A DNA stretch of 64,000 bases. It comes from Salinibacterium sp. M195 (GTDB taxonomy: Bacteria; Actinomycetota; Actinomycetes; Actinomycetales; Microbacteriaceae). The position numbers and the translations under genes were made by a program. Shown in pieces: positions 1 to 8,627 of this stretch; position 1 is the first letter of the stretch; the number at the start of each line of letters is the position of its first letter. The stretch lies in the NCBI RefSeq assembly GCF_019443965.1, contig NZ_CP040814.1:2232001-2296000 (forward strand), read 5' to 3'. The notes beneath the pieces are model-generated. The model was given only the letters and a program-made list of their open reading frames with translations, made no database searches and had not been told where the DNA came from.

Positions 1-545
1 AGTATCGCGACCCCGCCGATGTGCAGGCGACTGGCCCAGCCGATGCCCCGATCGGACTCATCGTTTTCTCCGACTATCAGTGCGCCTTCTGTGCAAAGTG
101 GACACACAACACGCTGCCGACGATGATGGAATACGCCGATGCCGGAGATCTTCGCATCGAATGGCGAGACATCAATATGTATGGGGAACCCTCCGAGCGC
201 GCCTCTCGTGCCGCCCACGCTGCGGGTCTCCAATCACAGTTTTGGCAATTCCATGACGCGCTTTACCCCGGCGGCGTGCACTTGCCCGAAGCGGGACTCA
301 CCAAAAACGCACTCGTCGCGCTTGCCACTGAACTCGGCTTAGACGCCGAGCAGTTCGCTACCGATATGGACTCCCCCGCAGTCGTCGAAACGATCAACAA
401 GCGTGCCGCGGAGGCACGCCAACTCGGCGTAACCGGCACCCCAACGTTCATCCTCAACGGGGTGCCAATTGTCGGTGCTCAGCCGACCGAGGTATTTGTG
501 GACGCGATCGAAAATGCACTCACTGCAGCAGAAAACGGGCAATAG
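1..545 (+). CDS. DsbA-family thiol:disulfide oxidoreductase (5' end outside window)
   Basis: This is a thioredoxin-fold protein of the DsbA/Com1 type, which forms or isomerises disulfides in exported proteins. The frame is open from base 3 with no stop, so the gene starts upstream and the signal anchor is not visible; a GTG at 21 is unlikely to be the start because the fold begins before it. The active site reads CAFC (CxxC) after a FSDYQ strand, and the cis-proline loop appears as TGTPTFILNG. The stop TAG is followed directly by the ATG of the CcdA gene, so the two are probably co-translated and work as a redox pair. The family is clear; the exact substrate is not. Confidence 0.85.
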   Translation, partial: YRDPADVQATGPADAPIGLIVFSDYQCAFCAKWTHNTLPTMMEYADAGDLRIEWRDINMYGEPSERASRAAHAAGLQSQFWQFHDALYPGGVHLPEAGLTKNALVALATELGLDAEQFATDMDSPAVVETINKRAAEARQLGVTGTPTFILNGVPIVGAQPTEVFVDAIENALTAAENGQ

Positions 546-1412
546 ATGGAGATCGGTTTACTGACCGCGTTCCTGGGGGGAATGCTCGCGCTGCTGAGTC
601 CATGCAGCGCGCTTCTCCTCCCCGCATTCTTTGCCTCCACCGTGGGTACGAAGATGCAATTGCTCGTCCATGGCGCCGTCTTCTATCTCGGGCTCGCGCT
701 CACCCTCGTACCTTTCGGCCTTGGGCTGGGTGCGCTGGGTTCGCTTCTCGTCTCGGAGAGGGGCCTCATCATTGCGGTGACCGCGGTGGTGCTGGTAATT
801 CTCGGTCTTGCGCAGATCTTCGGATTCGGATTCGACCTATCGCGGATGCTGCCCGGCGCGACCAAGCTGCAAGAGTCAGCATCCGCCCGTACTGGACTGT
901 TTCGCACTCTCCTTTTAGGTGCGGTGGGTGGTGTCGCCGGATTCTGTGCCGGACCAATTCTTGGTGCGATCCTCACTCTCGCCTTCGGCCAGAGCAACCT
1001 CTGGAACGCTGGAGCGTTACTCGCCGTCTACGGGCTCGGGATGGTCGTGCCGTTGGTCATCATCGCGGCTCTGTGGCAGAAAATGAGCGCACGCGGACGG
1101 CGCGCGCTTCGCGGACGAACCTTCACCGTGCTCGGCCGCGAATTTCACAGCACCTCGGTCATCACCGGGACCCTCATCGTGGCGGTGGGTGCCCTGTTCT
1201 GGTTTACCAACGGGCTCGTCAGCCTGCCGAGTCTCATCCCGACCGACGTGCAGGTATGGATGCAGGAACGCGGAACCGTTCTCGCTAACCCCATCGTCGA
1301 CATGGTGGCCATCATCGTATTAGCCGCTATCGCGCTGACGGTGTGGGGTGTTCGGCGTCGACGGAATGAGTCGGCGACACCGCAGGAATCAGCTTTCGAG
1401 CAGTCACAATAA
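546..1412 (+). CDS. ccdA: CcdA-type transmembrane electron-transfer protein
   Basis: This 288-aa polytopic membrane protein resembles CcdA and the DsbD membrane domain, which pass electrons from cytoplasmic thioredoxin to extracytoplasmic thiol proteins. Two conserved cysteine-proline contexts are present: LSPC at residue 20 and GFCAGPILG near residue 134, matching the paired transmembrane cysteines of the family. About six hydrophobic helices are visible, with a basic loop (RGRRALRGR) near the middle. The ATG abuts the stop of the DsbA-like gene, which is its likely redox partner. No resB/resC cytochrome c genes lie nearby in the window, so a general thiol-reduction role is as likely as cytochrome c maturation. 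Confidence 0.85.
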   Translation: MEIGLLTAFLGGMLALLSPCSALLLPAFFASTVGTKMQLLVHGAVFYLGLALTLVPFGLGLGALGSLLVSERGLIIAVTAVVLVILGLAQIFGFGFDLSRMLPGATKLQESASARTGLFRTLLLGAVGGVAGFCAGPILGAILTLAFGQSNLWNAGALLAVYGLGMVVPLVIIAALWQKMSARGRRALRGRTFTVLGREFHSTSVITGTLIVAVGALFWFTNGLVSLPSLIPTDVQVWMQERGTVLANPIVDMVAIIVLAAIALTVWGVRRRRNESATPQESAFEQSQ

Positions 1413-1475
1413 CGAACAAGATCAGCCCCAACCACAGTACGGGGATGACGAGGGCGTGCTCGCCCGATCCCGGGC

Positions 1476-2042
1476 TTAGGCCGCGGTGCGTCCGCGACCG
1501 ACCACCCGGGCGCGCACGAGCAGTACGTACAGCTGGCATCCGAGGCAATAGTCGAAGACTGAGTTGAGGAACGCGGCGATGAACGCGAGACCCGCGAAGA
1601 TGACGAGGGCGTACGGCACAGCCGCGAGGTGAAGCACGATGCCGATGACGGTGATGACGAAGCCGACACCCTGCGAGAACGTCGGCGGGCGCGGGTCTTC
1701 GAGGTGGCTCGGCACGCTCAGCCGCGGGCGAATTGCTGCCTTGAAGAAGAGACCGTAAGGGTGACGTTGGATGCCGACGAAAGCTCCCCACGCAAAGAGC
1801 GCAGCGATCACGGCAAAGAGAATGAATTCCGGCTGGCTGGCACGCTCGGCAATGGTGGCCGGGAGCGCTGCCGCGGCATCCAATCCGAGTCCGATCACGG
1901 TGAGCAACAGAACTGCGGTGATGCCGGCGCCGAAGCGAGGGCCGCGGGGGTCGATTCCGGCTTGCCCTGGCTTGGCAGCGAGGGCTGCCTTGGAGCCAGA
2001 GAGCTGAGTGGTTCCGGCGGAGCGGCTGTCATTCGTAGTCAT
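1476..2042 (-). CDS. DUF4395 membrane protein
   Basis: This 188-aa protein has about four transmembrane helices and matches DUF4395. Recognisable features are the PRGPRFGAGITAVLL entry to the first helix, the short cytoplasmic loop with RHPYGLFF, and the C-terminal FDYCLGCQLY segment with a CxxC in a membrane context. DUF4395 proteins are often encoded next to thioredoxins and are suspected redox or transport partners, but no reaction is established. The gene lies 69 bp downstream of a membrane-anchored thioredoxin on the same strand, which fits such a partnership. It converges on ccdA with a 63-bp gap. Confidence 0.8.
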   Translation of the reverse strand: MTTNDSRSAGTTQLSGSKAALAAKPGQAGIDPRGPRFGAGITAVLLLTVIGLGLDAAAALPATIAERASQPEFILFAVIAALFAWGAFVGIQRHPYGLFFKAAIRPRLSVPSHLEDPRPPTFSQGVGFVITVIGIVLHLAAVPYALVIFAGLAFIAAFLNSVFDYCLGCQLYVLLVRARVVGRGRTAA

Positions 2043-2111
2043 TGGTGTCTCGATCTGTGTTGCTCCGTACCGGAGCGCTGTCTCAGGATGGATGGGTGCG
2101 GTGACTGGCCG

Positions 2112-2576
2112 TTAGACCAACACCGGGCCGAGCATCCGGCTCAGTTCGGCACGGAGGTCGTTGATCTTGGGGGCTCCGCCGATGCGTGCTTGCAGCACAC
2201 CGTTGCCATCGAGGATGAACGTGGTCGGAGACTGCAACAGGTTGAACTGGTTGGCGATCTCGGGGCGCGAGGTGACATCCACGTCGACGTGAACGACTGA
2301 GCCGGTTCCGTCATCGAGGTCATCGGCAAGGGCGCTCAACTGTGTGCGGACCGTTGGGCAGATTGCGCAGGCTTCGGTGGAGAACTGAACCAGAGTGACG
2401 CGGCTACCGAACGAGGCAGCACCGGGAATCGTGATGCGGTTCTCTTCAGTTGCGGCGGTTGAGCTGGTGGTTCGAGTGTGCTTAATGCGGCCGGTTCGAG
2501 CACGCCAGACCAGGCCCAGCGCGGTGGCGAGTGCCACGAGGCCAAGAAGCACAGTCAGGGTTTCCACGGCGTTCAC
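2112..2576 (-). CDS. Membrane-anchored thioredoxin-like protein
   Basis: This 154-aa protein has one N-terminal transmembrane helix (about residues 5-24, VLLGLVALATALGLVW), a short basic linker, and a thioredoxin fold. The active site is CAIC (TEACAICPTVR) and the cis-Pro loop reads SPTTFILDGNG. The helix should place the thioredoxin domain on one face of the membrane, most likely outside, as in TlpA/ResA-like reductants, although the topology is not certain. It is the first gene of a pair with the DUF4395 gene and lies opposite the DsbA-CcdA pair, so four genes with likely thiol-redox roles are clustered. Confidence 0.8.
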   Translation of the reverse strand: MNAVETLTVLLGLVALATALGLVWRARTGRIKHTRTTSSTAATEENRITIPGAASFGSRVTLVQFSTEACAICPTVRTQLSALADDLDDGTGSVVHVDVDVTSRPEIANQFNLLQSPTTFILDGNGVLQARIGGAPKINDLRAELSRMLGPVLV

Positions 2577-2706
2577 CTTTCAAGAGTATGGGGGCTTCTG
2601 TTGCGTCATCGTTTTGTGACGAGAAGTTACTCAGATGACAAGGCGAATGGGGCTTCGGATATTCCGAGAGGCGCCAAAAATGTGGCGCCTCTCGAAGTTG
2701 CAACGA

Positions 2707-3507
2707 CTAGATGCTGTTGTGGTCCTTCACAGCAGCTTCCATGTCGGCGAGCCCGGGAGCCATCGCGGCATCAACGGCGAGCGGGTCAGAAGCATTGAGC
2801 TCCTGCATTCCGCGGCCGTCGGGGGCTGAGGCGTTGATCTCGTGCTCTCCGGCAGCGAGCCCGGTCATGACCTGAGCGACAACGTCGGAGACGGGGCGAC
2901 GCGTCCAGTCTGCGTTCTGGGTGCTCATCATGGCGGTGTCGGTAGCGCCGGGGTAGACGGTTGCGACGTGCACGCCGGTGCCGTTCAGTTCGCGACGCAT
3001 TGCTTCACCGAAGGCAGCAAGTCCCGTCTTGGTGGCGGCGTAGACGGCGTAGAACGGCATCGCGACGAGGGCGATCTCGCTCGAGATGTTCAGGATGAGG
3101 CTGCCGTTGGCCGCACCGCTGGTGCGAAGCTGCGGCAACAGTGCCTGCGTGAGCAGTACTGGCGCGGTGAGGTTGAGGTCGATCATCGCGGTGGCTTCTG
3201 CTGCGGTGGCTTCTTCGAGTCGTCCAGCACGCACGTTTCCGGCGTTGTTGACGAGAAGGTCAATGGTGTCCCACGACTTCACAGCGTCAGCGACGTTCTG
3301 CGCGCCATCCGCTTGCCCGAGGTCCTGAACCAGAATTTCGGATGTTCCACCGGCGTTTTTTACGAGGTCGGCAGTCTCCTGCAGCGTGGCTTCCTTGCGC
3401 CCGACGAGCAGCAGGTGTGCGCCCTTGGCAGCGAATTCGAGGGCGAGTGCTTGCCCGATTCCTTGGCCGGCTCCGGTGATGATTCCGCGGCGGTTGTTGA
3501 GATCCAT
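2707..3507 (-). CDS. Short-chain dehydrogenase/reductase
   Basis: This is a classical SDR of 266 aa, an NAD(P)-dependent oxidoreductase of unknown substrate. It has the Rossmann TGAGQGIGQ motif near residue 10, the NNAG motif, a catalytic Ser region (LNISSE) and YAATK as the YxxxK pair. ATG at 3507 is chosen because an AGGAAGG ribosome site stands just upstream and the fold begins at once; an open frame continues further upstream but shows no SDR features. The LTQALLPQL helix is typical of the family. The gene stands alone, transcribed away from the small Cys-rich gene, and its substrate cannot be inferred. Confidence 0.85.
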   Translation of the reverse strand: MDLNNRRGIITGAGQGIGQALALEFAAKGAHLLLVGRKEATLQETADLVKNAGGTSEILVQDLGQADGAQNVADAVKSWDTIDLLVNNAGNVRAGRLEEATAAEATAMIDLNLTAPVLLTQALLPQLRTSGAANGSLILNISSEIALVAMPFYAVYAATKTGLAAFGEAMRRELNGTGVHVATVYPGATDTAMMSTQNADWTRRPVSDVVAQVMTGLAAGEHEINASAPDGRGMQELNASDPLAVDAAMAPGLADMEAAVKDHNSI

Positions 3508-3663
3508 TGTGGGGATCCTTCCTATTGTGGGGACGGGCCGCGAGGGCGACCCGGAAACAAACTCTCGTTCTGTACCGAACGGTACCATAAACATCTGGCC
3601 GCTCTCCGAATAGGTCGGTATTCTGTTCCTCACACAATGACGTGAAACGGAAAAGAGGAGCTC

Positions 3664-3879
3664 ATGCCTTACTTCACCGTAAACAAGAACGCCCAGCCCA
3701 AATCCGGCGACCACGAAGTTCACGACTTGGCGTCAACCCGAGGCTGTCTGCCTAGCGTCGAGAATCGCACCGATCTCGGCGAGTTCGCCTCGTGCAGCGA
3801 TGCTGTAGATGCTGCGAAGGGCCAGTACCCCCAGGTCAACGGCTGTTACTGGTGCGCCATCACCTGCCACACGACCTAA
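3664..3879 (+). CDS. Small Cys-rich conserved protein, 71 aa
   Basis: This 71-aa protein has an N-terminal YFTVNKNAQ strand, a GDHEVHD segment and five cysteines (RGCLP, ASCSD, NGCYWCAITC). The spacing, with a CxxC followed by a TCH ending, looks like a metal-binding or disulfide-rich miniprotein. It has an AGAGGAG ribosome site 5 bases before ATG. I recall similar small proteins in many bacterial genomes that are annotated only as hypothetical. There is no signal peptide. It lies alone, 27 bp before the sugar kinase on the same strand, so the two may be co-transcribed. No function is assigned. Confidence 0.7.
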   Translation: MPYFTVNKNAQPKSGDHEVHDLASTRGCLPSVENRTDLGEFASCSDAVDAAKGQYPQVNGCYWCAITCHTT

Positions 3880-3906
3880 CGCTGCTCGCATCGGTACTGT
3901 GTGAGG

Positions 3907-4761
3907 ATGCCGAACCGCATCCTCATCTCTGGCCCCGTGTCGTGGAACAGCATTGTCTATCTCGACCACTTGCCCGCACCTCGCCCGCACATGCAGTTTG
4001 CGTTGGAAGATTTCGAGACCATTGGCGGCACCTCCGCGGGTAAGGCGCTGCACCTGGCCGGGCTGGGCCGAAAGGTCCGCTGCCTTACGACTGTCGGTGA
4101 AGACGCGGCTTCTAGCCGACTGCGCTCCGTCCTCGAGTCGGCCGCCATTGAGCTGGATTGCATCGTCGTCCCCGGCGGTAGCGAACGCCACCTGAATCTG
4201 ATGACCCGCTCTGGCGAGCGAGTGTCGCTCTACCTGTCGACTCCCGCTTTCGTCGAGCCAGATGTTGCCCGGTTCCGCACGCTGGCCGACGGCGCGGAGG
4301 CGCTCGTCATGGACCTATCCGAAACATCTCGGTCGCTCCTCCCCGAGGCTGTGGCATCGGGCTTCCCCATCTGGACCGATCTCCACGATTACGATGGCCG
4401 GTCTGACTTTCACGAACCATTCGTTCAGGCGGCGTCGCACGTCTTCATGAACGCCGATGGGATGCCGGATCCCCTGCCCTTCATGCGCGCTCGAGTGAAT
4501 GCGGGCGCCACCGTGGTGGTGTGCACGCTAGGCGCCGACGGAGCTATGGCATTCGACGCCGACGGACTCCACCGAGTGGATGCGGTGCCTGCCGAAATCC
4601 GCGACACAAACGGTGCCGGTGACGCATTCTTCGCAGGCTTTCTGCACGCAACGCTATCGGGCGCCGACACGGACGGGGCGCTCGCCTCATCAGCCTCGCA
4701 GGCGGTGGTTGCTCTCGAGTCGAAGCACCTTCATCCCTGCGTTGAGGGTTCGCTGCTCTAA
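3907..4761 (+). CDS. PfkB-family carbohydrate kinase
   Basis: This 284-aa ribokinase-fold kinase phosphorylates a sugar or related compound with ATP. The glycine-rich N-terminal substrate region (IGGTSAGKALHLAGLG) and the C-terminal PfkB signature DTNGAGDAFFAGF, which carries the catalytic Asp, are both present. The start could be GTG at 3901 or ATG at 3907; ATG is chosen, though neither has a strong ribosome site. The gene ends 15 bp from the converging thrE gene, with a short hairpin (GCTCT...AGAGC) around the stop. The substrate is not determinable; ribokinase- and adenosine-kinase-like subfamilies share these motifs. Confidence 0.85.
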   Translation: MPNRILISGPVSWNSIVYLDHLPAPRPHMQFALEDFETIGGTSAGKALHLAGLGRKVRCLTTVGEDAASSRLRSVLESAAIELDCIVVPGGSERHLNLMTRSGERVSLYLSTPAFVEPDVARFRTLADGAEALVMDLSETSRSLLPEAVASGFPIWTDLHDYDGRSDFHEPFVQAASHVFMNADGMPDPLPFMRARVNAGATVVVCTLGADGAMAFDADGLHRVDAVPAEIRDTNGAGDAFFAGFLHATLSGADTDGALASSASQAVVALESKHLHPCVEGSLL

Positions 4762-4776
4762 CTCGCGAGAGCCCAA

Positions 4777-6222
4777 CTACCGCGGCGTCCGCGACCGCTT
4801 CAGCGCGAGCAGTGCCGCGCGGTCGAATCCGAAGGTACGGCGAGCAACAAAGCCGCCGATAGTTGTTCCGGCAGCCAGACCGAGCCCAGTTGCCAGCGCC
4901 ATGACCATCGAGGGCAGCGCCTCGCTGACGCCGAACTCGGAATCCATGAGTGCGTAGATTCCGCGATACAGCGCAAGGCCGGGAAGCAGCGCGATGATGC
5001 CAACCATGTTGGTGGCGCCTTCTGGCACTTTCAGCCAACGGTAGAGAAGGTAGCTCACGACGCCGGCCGCTGTTCCGGCAATAGCAGGAGCAAGCCCGGG
5101 CGACGCCGCCAAGGGCAGCACGAACCAGTAGACGGCGTACACGAGGGCGGCACCCATCGCCATGATCGGGAGCAACCGCATCCGCACATAAGAGGCAAGG
5201 GCGAAGCCGACGGCGATGATGGCCGAGCCCACCATCCCCGAGATAACACTGCGGCTGTCCCCCAGCGAGTCTCCGATCGCCACCGGGATACCCAAGCGTA
5301 ACGAGATGCTGAGCACGATCGAGATACCGACCGCAAGACCGAGGGTCATCATGATGACCTCCATGCCGCGAGCCGTGGCGGTGACGTAGTAGCCACCGAT
5401 CGCGTCGCTGGCGGCAGACGTGAGGCCGACACCGGAAAGCAGCATGATGATTCCGGAGATCACAATCACGGTCGGGCTGTTAGATCCGGGAACATCGATC
5501 CCGATTGACCGCAGCCAAAACATGAACACCGCAATGACGCTAATGACGCCGGCTGCGGCCATCTGCGCGAAGAATGCGGGGACAGACAAACGTTCGAGAC
5601 GACGCGTCAGTATGTCTGAGAGGGCGGCGGATATTGCAGCCACAAGAACCAGCACAAAGCTGGCGCCGAAGATCACAACAACACCTGCCGCGAGTATGCC
5701 CTTGCCGGCGGTGACGACCCAGCGTCGGTAGGGATGCGGCGTGGTGAGGATCGCGCCCAGCTCCTCGCGGGTCTCATCCACATCCCCTGGACCGTCGGGC
5801 CCAGTGATCACGTCGATGAGCCAGTACACGTTCTGCAGCCGCGTGTAGTCAATGGTGCGCACTTTCACAATGCGCATGATCGACATGGGGTCTTCGTTCA
5901 TCCCCCGGTGTATCGAGACGGTGAGCGAGGTGAAGGTGATGTCGACGTGCATTCCGGTGACGCCATAGGCGTTGCTGATGCGTAACACGGTCGCCACGAC
6001 GTCAGCGGCGGATGCTCCGGTCGCGAGCATCGCTTCGCCGGCGCGCAAACAGAGGTCGATGACCGAGCGCGCGTGACGCTGGGAGAGCTGATGTTCGCTT
6101 CCCGGCAACGACAAGAGTTGAGTGGGCGCATTGTTGGAGCGCAGGGCTCCTCCGGCCATAGTGATGAGGGATCGACTGATCCGTTGCTGGAATGCGCGTA
6201 GTCGATTGTTGCCCGTAGTCAC
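4777..6222 (-). CDS. ThrE-type threonine/serine exporter
   Basis: This 481-aa protein has the two-part architecture of ThrE from Corynebacterium glutamicum (489 aa). A soluble N-terminal region followed by five helices matches DUF1212 (about residues 45-300, including LCLRAGEAMLATGAS and VRTIDYTRLQNVY). A second set of about five helices matches DUF3815 (about residues 310-465). Such proteins export threonine and serine using the proton gradient. The RRTFGFD tail after the last helix is typical. It is a single gene converging with the sugar kinase, with no regulator next to it. The family call is firm; the substrate is inferred. Confidence 0.87.
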   Translation of the reverse strand: MTTGNNRLRAFQQRISRSLITMAGGALRSNNAPTQLLSLPGSEHQLSQRHARSVIDLCLRAGEAMLATGASAADVVATVLRISNAYGVTGMHVDITFTSLTVSIHRGMNEDPMSIMRIVKVRTIDYTRLQNVYWLIDVITGPDGPGDVDETREELGAILTTPHPYRRWVVTAGKGILAAGVVVIFGASFVLVLVAAISAALSDILTRRLERLSVPAFFAQMAAAGVISVIAVFMFWLRSIGIDVPGSNSPTVIVISGIIMLLSGVGLTSAASDAIGGYYVTATARGMEVIMMTLGLAVGISIVLSISLRLGIPVAIGDSLGDSRSVISGMVGSAIIAVGFALASYVRMRLLPIMAMGAALVYAVYWFVLPLAASPGLAPAIAGTAAGVVSYLLYRWLKVPEGATNMVGIIALLPGLALYRGIYALMDSEFGVSEALPSMVMALATGLGLAAGTTIGGFVARRTFGFDRAALLALKRSRTPR

Positions 6223-6342
6223 GTCTCAAGGGTACGGGTACGGGCCCAAATCTTCTCCCAACGTGCGCGGTCACAACCGACACTAATTTTCTACCGGTTT
6301 TATCGCTCAAGGTTTATGCTGAATCATCGAAGGTGGGGCGTC

Positions 6343-7290
6343 ATGGTCCGATCGGCATTAGCGGCACGGCGGCGGTTGGCCGCCCTTGAGTGGCTCCTCA
6401 TTGCTGCGCTCGTCGCCGCGGGAGTGTGGCTCGGCGTGCAGGGCACAGCCACTGCACATGTTGATCTCCCAATCGGCTCAGTTTGGGACATCGAGATAGG
6501 CCAGACCGCGGACGATAGCCAGTCATCGGTTGCGTCAATGCGGGATGTGACTGTGTCATTCTTCTGGATCATGACGTCTAGCGGTTTCGTTGAAATCAGC
6601 GCATACGCGGAAAGCGCTGCGGGCCTCCCTAATCCCGCCTTCACTCTCATCCTTTATTGCGGCGCTCAACTTCAGAATATGGATGGAGATATTGTCAACG
6701 CTGATGGGACCGGCTTTAGGGACGTCACAAGCCTCGGCGATGAGTCCGCCTGCCGCAGTTCTGACTCAGAAATATCTGAGGATCGCCAACGTCAAGTAAT
6801 TCACGTAGTGGGCTCGACGCGGCTAAGCGGCGTTCCGATAGGAACTTGGACCGACTCGCAGGCTGGCCAGCGGCTCGCCCGAACACCCTCTGTGTCTTTC
6901 ATCTCCAACGATGTTGATCTCATGGAGGTGTCAGCCTCATCGATCGCAACAGCAGCGTTGACGTCGTCGGTCACCGAACAATTTGACGGTGCCACCCCGC
7001 CCGAATTGGTCGAGGGCGCAGTGGTTTATGGCTCCGGCTGGCCGGTTGCAGACGAAAACGGAAACCGCGAAACTGCCGCCGTTCAATGGCAGACCGCTGC
7101 TAAGCCTGAGAATACCCAGACGATGCTTTTGGCAACAGGGTTAGCGAGGTGGACCCTCCCCGATGGCCAGTCCCTACCCCAATGGAGTCTTCTATTTTCG
7201 GGTGTGCTTTTTGGTGTTGCGTCCGCCCTGCTAGTCGAATGGCCGATCGCTGCCTACCGTTCGAGGCTAAGAACGCGCGCAGAGACATGA
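6343..7290 (+). CDS. Unrecognised bitopic membrane protein, 315 aa
   Basis: I do not recognise this family. The protein has an N-terminal transmembrane segment (EWLLIAALVAAGVWLGV, about residues 16-33), a long hydrophilic domain of some 220 residues rich in Ser, Thr and Asp, and a second helix near the C-terminus (WSLLFSGVLFGVASALLVEW) before a short basic tail. The middle domain should therefore lie outside the cell, anchored at both ends. It contains two cysteines (LYCGA, SACRS) that could form a disulfide. ATG at 6343 is chosen for the AAGGTGG ribosome site 7 bases upstream. It is flanked by unrelated genes and nothing suggests a partner. Confidence 0.65.
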   Translation: MVRSALAARRRLAALEWLLIAALVAAGVWLGVQGTATAHVDLPIGSVWDIEIGQTADDSQSSVASMRDVTVSFFWIMTSSGFVEISAYAESAAGLPNPAFTLILYCGAQLQNMDGDIVNADGTGFRDVTSLGDESACRSSDSEISEDRQRQVIHVVGSTRLSGVPIGTWTDSQAGQRLARTPSVSFISNDVDLMEVSASSIATAALTSSVTEQFDGATPPELVEGAVVYGSGWPVADENGNRETAAVQWQTAAKPENTQTMLLATGLARWTLPDGQSLPQWSLLFSGVLFGVASALLVEWPIAAYRSRLRTRAET

Positions 7291-7475
7291 GTGCAGGTGG
7301 GCGACTAACGGGGCAACGCGGTTCAGTAGCGCATTGCGCTGTCGCCGTGTCCGAAGCGGTTCGGCTGCGTTACGCGTTCAGACTGCGCCCCCTAAACTAA
7401 ATCGACCTCCCCGCGCGAGGGCAGCACACTGCCCTGACTTGTGCGCGATGACTATGAGAAGAAAATGAGTAAGCG

Positions 7476-8426
7476 ATGACCCGAGTTCACCCCGTCATCC
7501 GCACTGTCGGCGATGCCTTTCGCGGCATGCTGATCGGCTTCGCTGAGATCGTTCCCGGCGTCAGTGGCGGAACCATCGGCCTCCTCGTCGGCGTCTACGA
7601 CACGCTCATCGATGGCGCCGGGCATCTCGCCCGCGGTGTGGCGCTCACGATTGCCGACGGCATCCGTGGTCGCGGCTTCTCGCGCGCTGCCGCCCACTTC
7701 CGTTCGGTGCGCTGGAATGTCGTGTTGCCTATCGGCATCGGGATGCTCGCCGCCATCGTCATCGGCGCAGCGCTGCTCGCTCCTCTGATTGAGCAATACC
7801 CGACTGGCACCCGCGCAGTCTCTGCCGGACTCATCGCCGCGTCGCTCATCGTGCCGGCACGCATGGTCGGCGGACGTTGGACGTTCCCCGAGGTTCTGAT
7901 CGGCCTCCTGGCCGCCGGTGTCGCTGTTGCGCTCACCGGCTTGCCGCGTGGCGGGGAAGCGGACCCCACCCTCATCATCGTGTCACTCGCTGCGGCCCTC
8001 GCGGTGTGCGCGCTCGTACTCCCCGGAGTTTCGGGCTCCTACCTTCTGCTGATCCTCGGCATGTATGCGCCCACCCTCGCCGCCGTGAACGACCGCAACC
8101 TCGGCTACCTCGGAGCCTTCGCCATCGGAGCCATCGTCGGCCTCGGCCTCTTCGTCTCGGGCCTGCAGTGGCTCCTCAAGAACCGCCGCCGCGTCACCCT
8201 CGTTATCATGACGGGCCTCATGCTCGGCTCGCTCCGGGCCCTCTGGCCCTGGCAGACCGAGTCCGGCGAAGTGCTGGCACCCGAAGCTGACTTCGGAGTC
8301 GTGCTGCTACTCATCGCCATCGGTGCCGCGGTCGTGCTGGGCATCATCGCCGCAGAAGCAGCCCTCACGAAGCGGCGGATGCTCTCGCCAGAGATCGTCG
8401 CGGATCCTGAGCCGCACGACGCTTAG
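7476..8426 (+). CDS. DUF368 membrane protein (PopT-type lipid-carrier translocase)
   Basis: This 316-aa protein has about eight to ten helices and two related halves. The N-terminal GFAEIVPGVSGGTIGLLVGVY and the later CALVLPGVSGSYLLLILGMY are the repeated PGVSG motifs that define DUF368. Members of this family (PopT) have been shown in other bacteria to help return undecaprenyl phosphate across the membrane for cell-wall synthesis. That role is a transfer from family knowledge. A non-standard C-terminal tail (residues 300-316) is charged. The gene stands alone, about 185 bp after the previous gene and 200 bp before oleA. Confidence 0.85.
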   Translation: MTRVHPVIRTVGDAFRGMLIGFAEIVPGVSGGTIGLLVGVYDTLIDGAGHLARGVALTIADGIRGRGFSRAAAHFRSVRWNVVLPIGIGMLAAIVIGAALLAPLIEQYPTGTRAVSAGLIAASLIVPARMVGGRWTFPEVLIGLLAAGVAVALTGLPRGGEADPTLIIVSLAAALAVCALVLPGVSGSYLLLILGMYAPTLAAVNDRNLGYLGAFAIGAIVGLGLFVSGLQWLLKNRRRVTLVIMTGLMLGSLRALWPWQTESGEVLAPEADFGVVLLLIAIGAAVVLGIIAAEAALTKRRMLSPEIVADPEPHDA

Positions 8427-8627
8427 GCGGTGTTTTATTGCGCGAAGCCCCGCGCCAGCATGGCACGCGGTTTACGGCGCATGAGACTGACGTCAGAGAA
8501 ACGCACAAGTGACGCTGCGCCGTTCTTGCGAGCGTCACCCACGCCGCCAGAAGGTAAGGCTCAGACAACTGGCATAAACTAGGCCTCTTGCTTACTGAGC
8601 CCGCTGGGCTCGCTCGACGGAGGTTTC

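Noticed and set aside
602..1288. A 228-aa plus-strand gene inside ccdA
   Set aside because: It is a shadow frame with the Arg-rich composition typical of high-GC DNA; ccdA has clear motifs.
2707..3723. A longer 338-aa version of the short-chain dehydrogenase
   Set aside because: The extra 72 residues lack SDR features and a good AGGAAGG site precedes ATG 3507.
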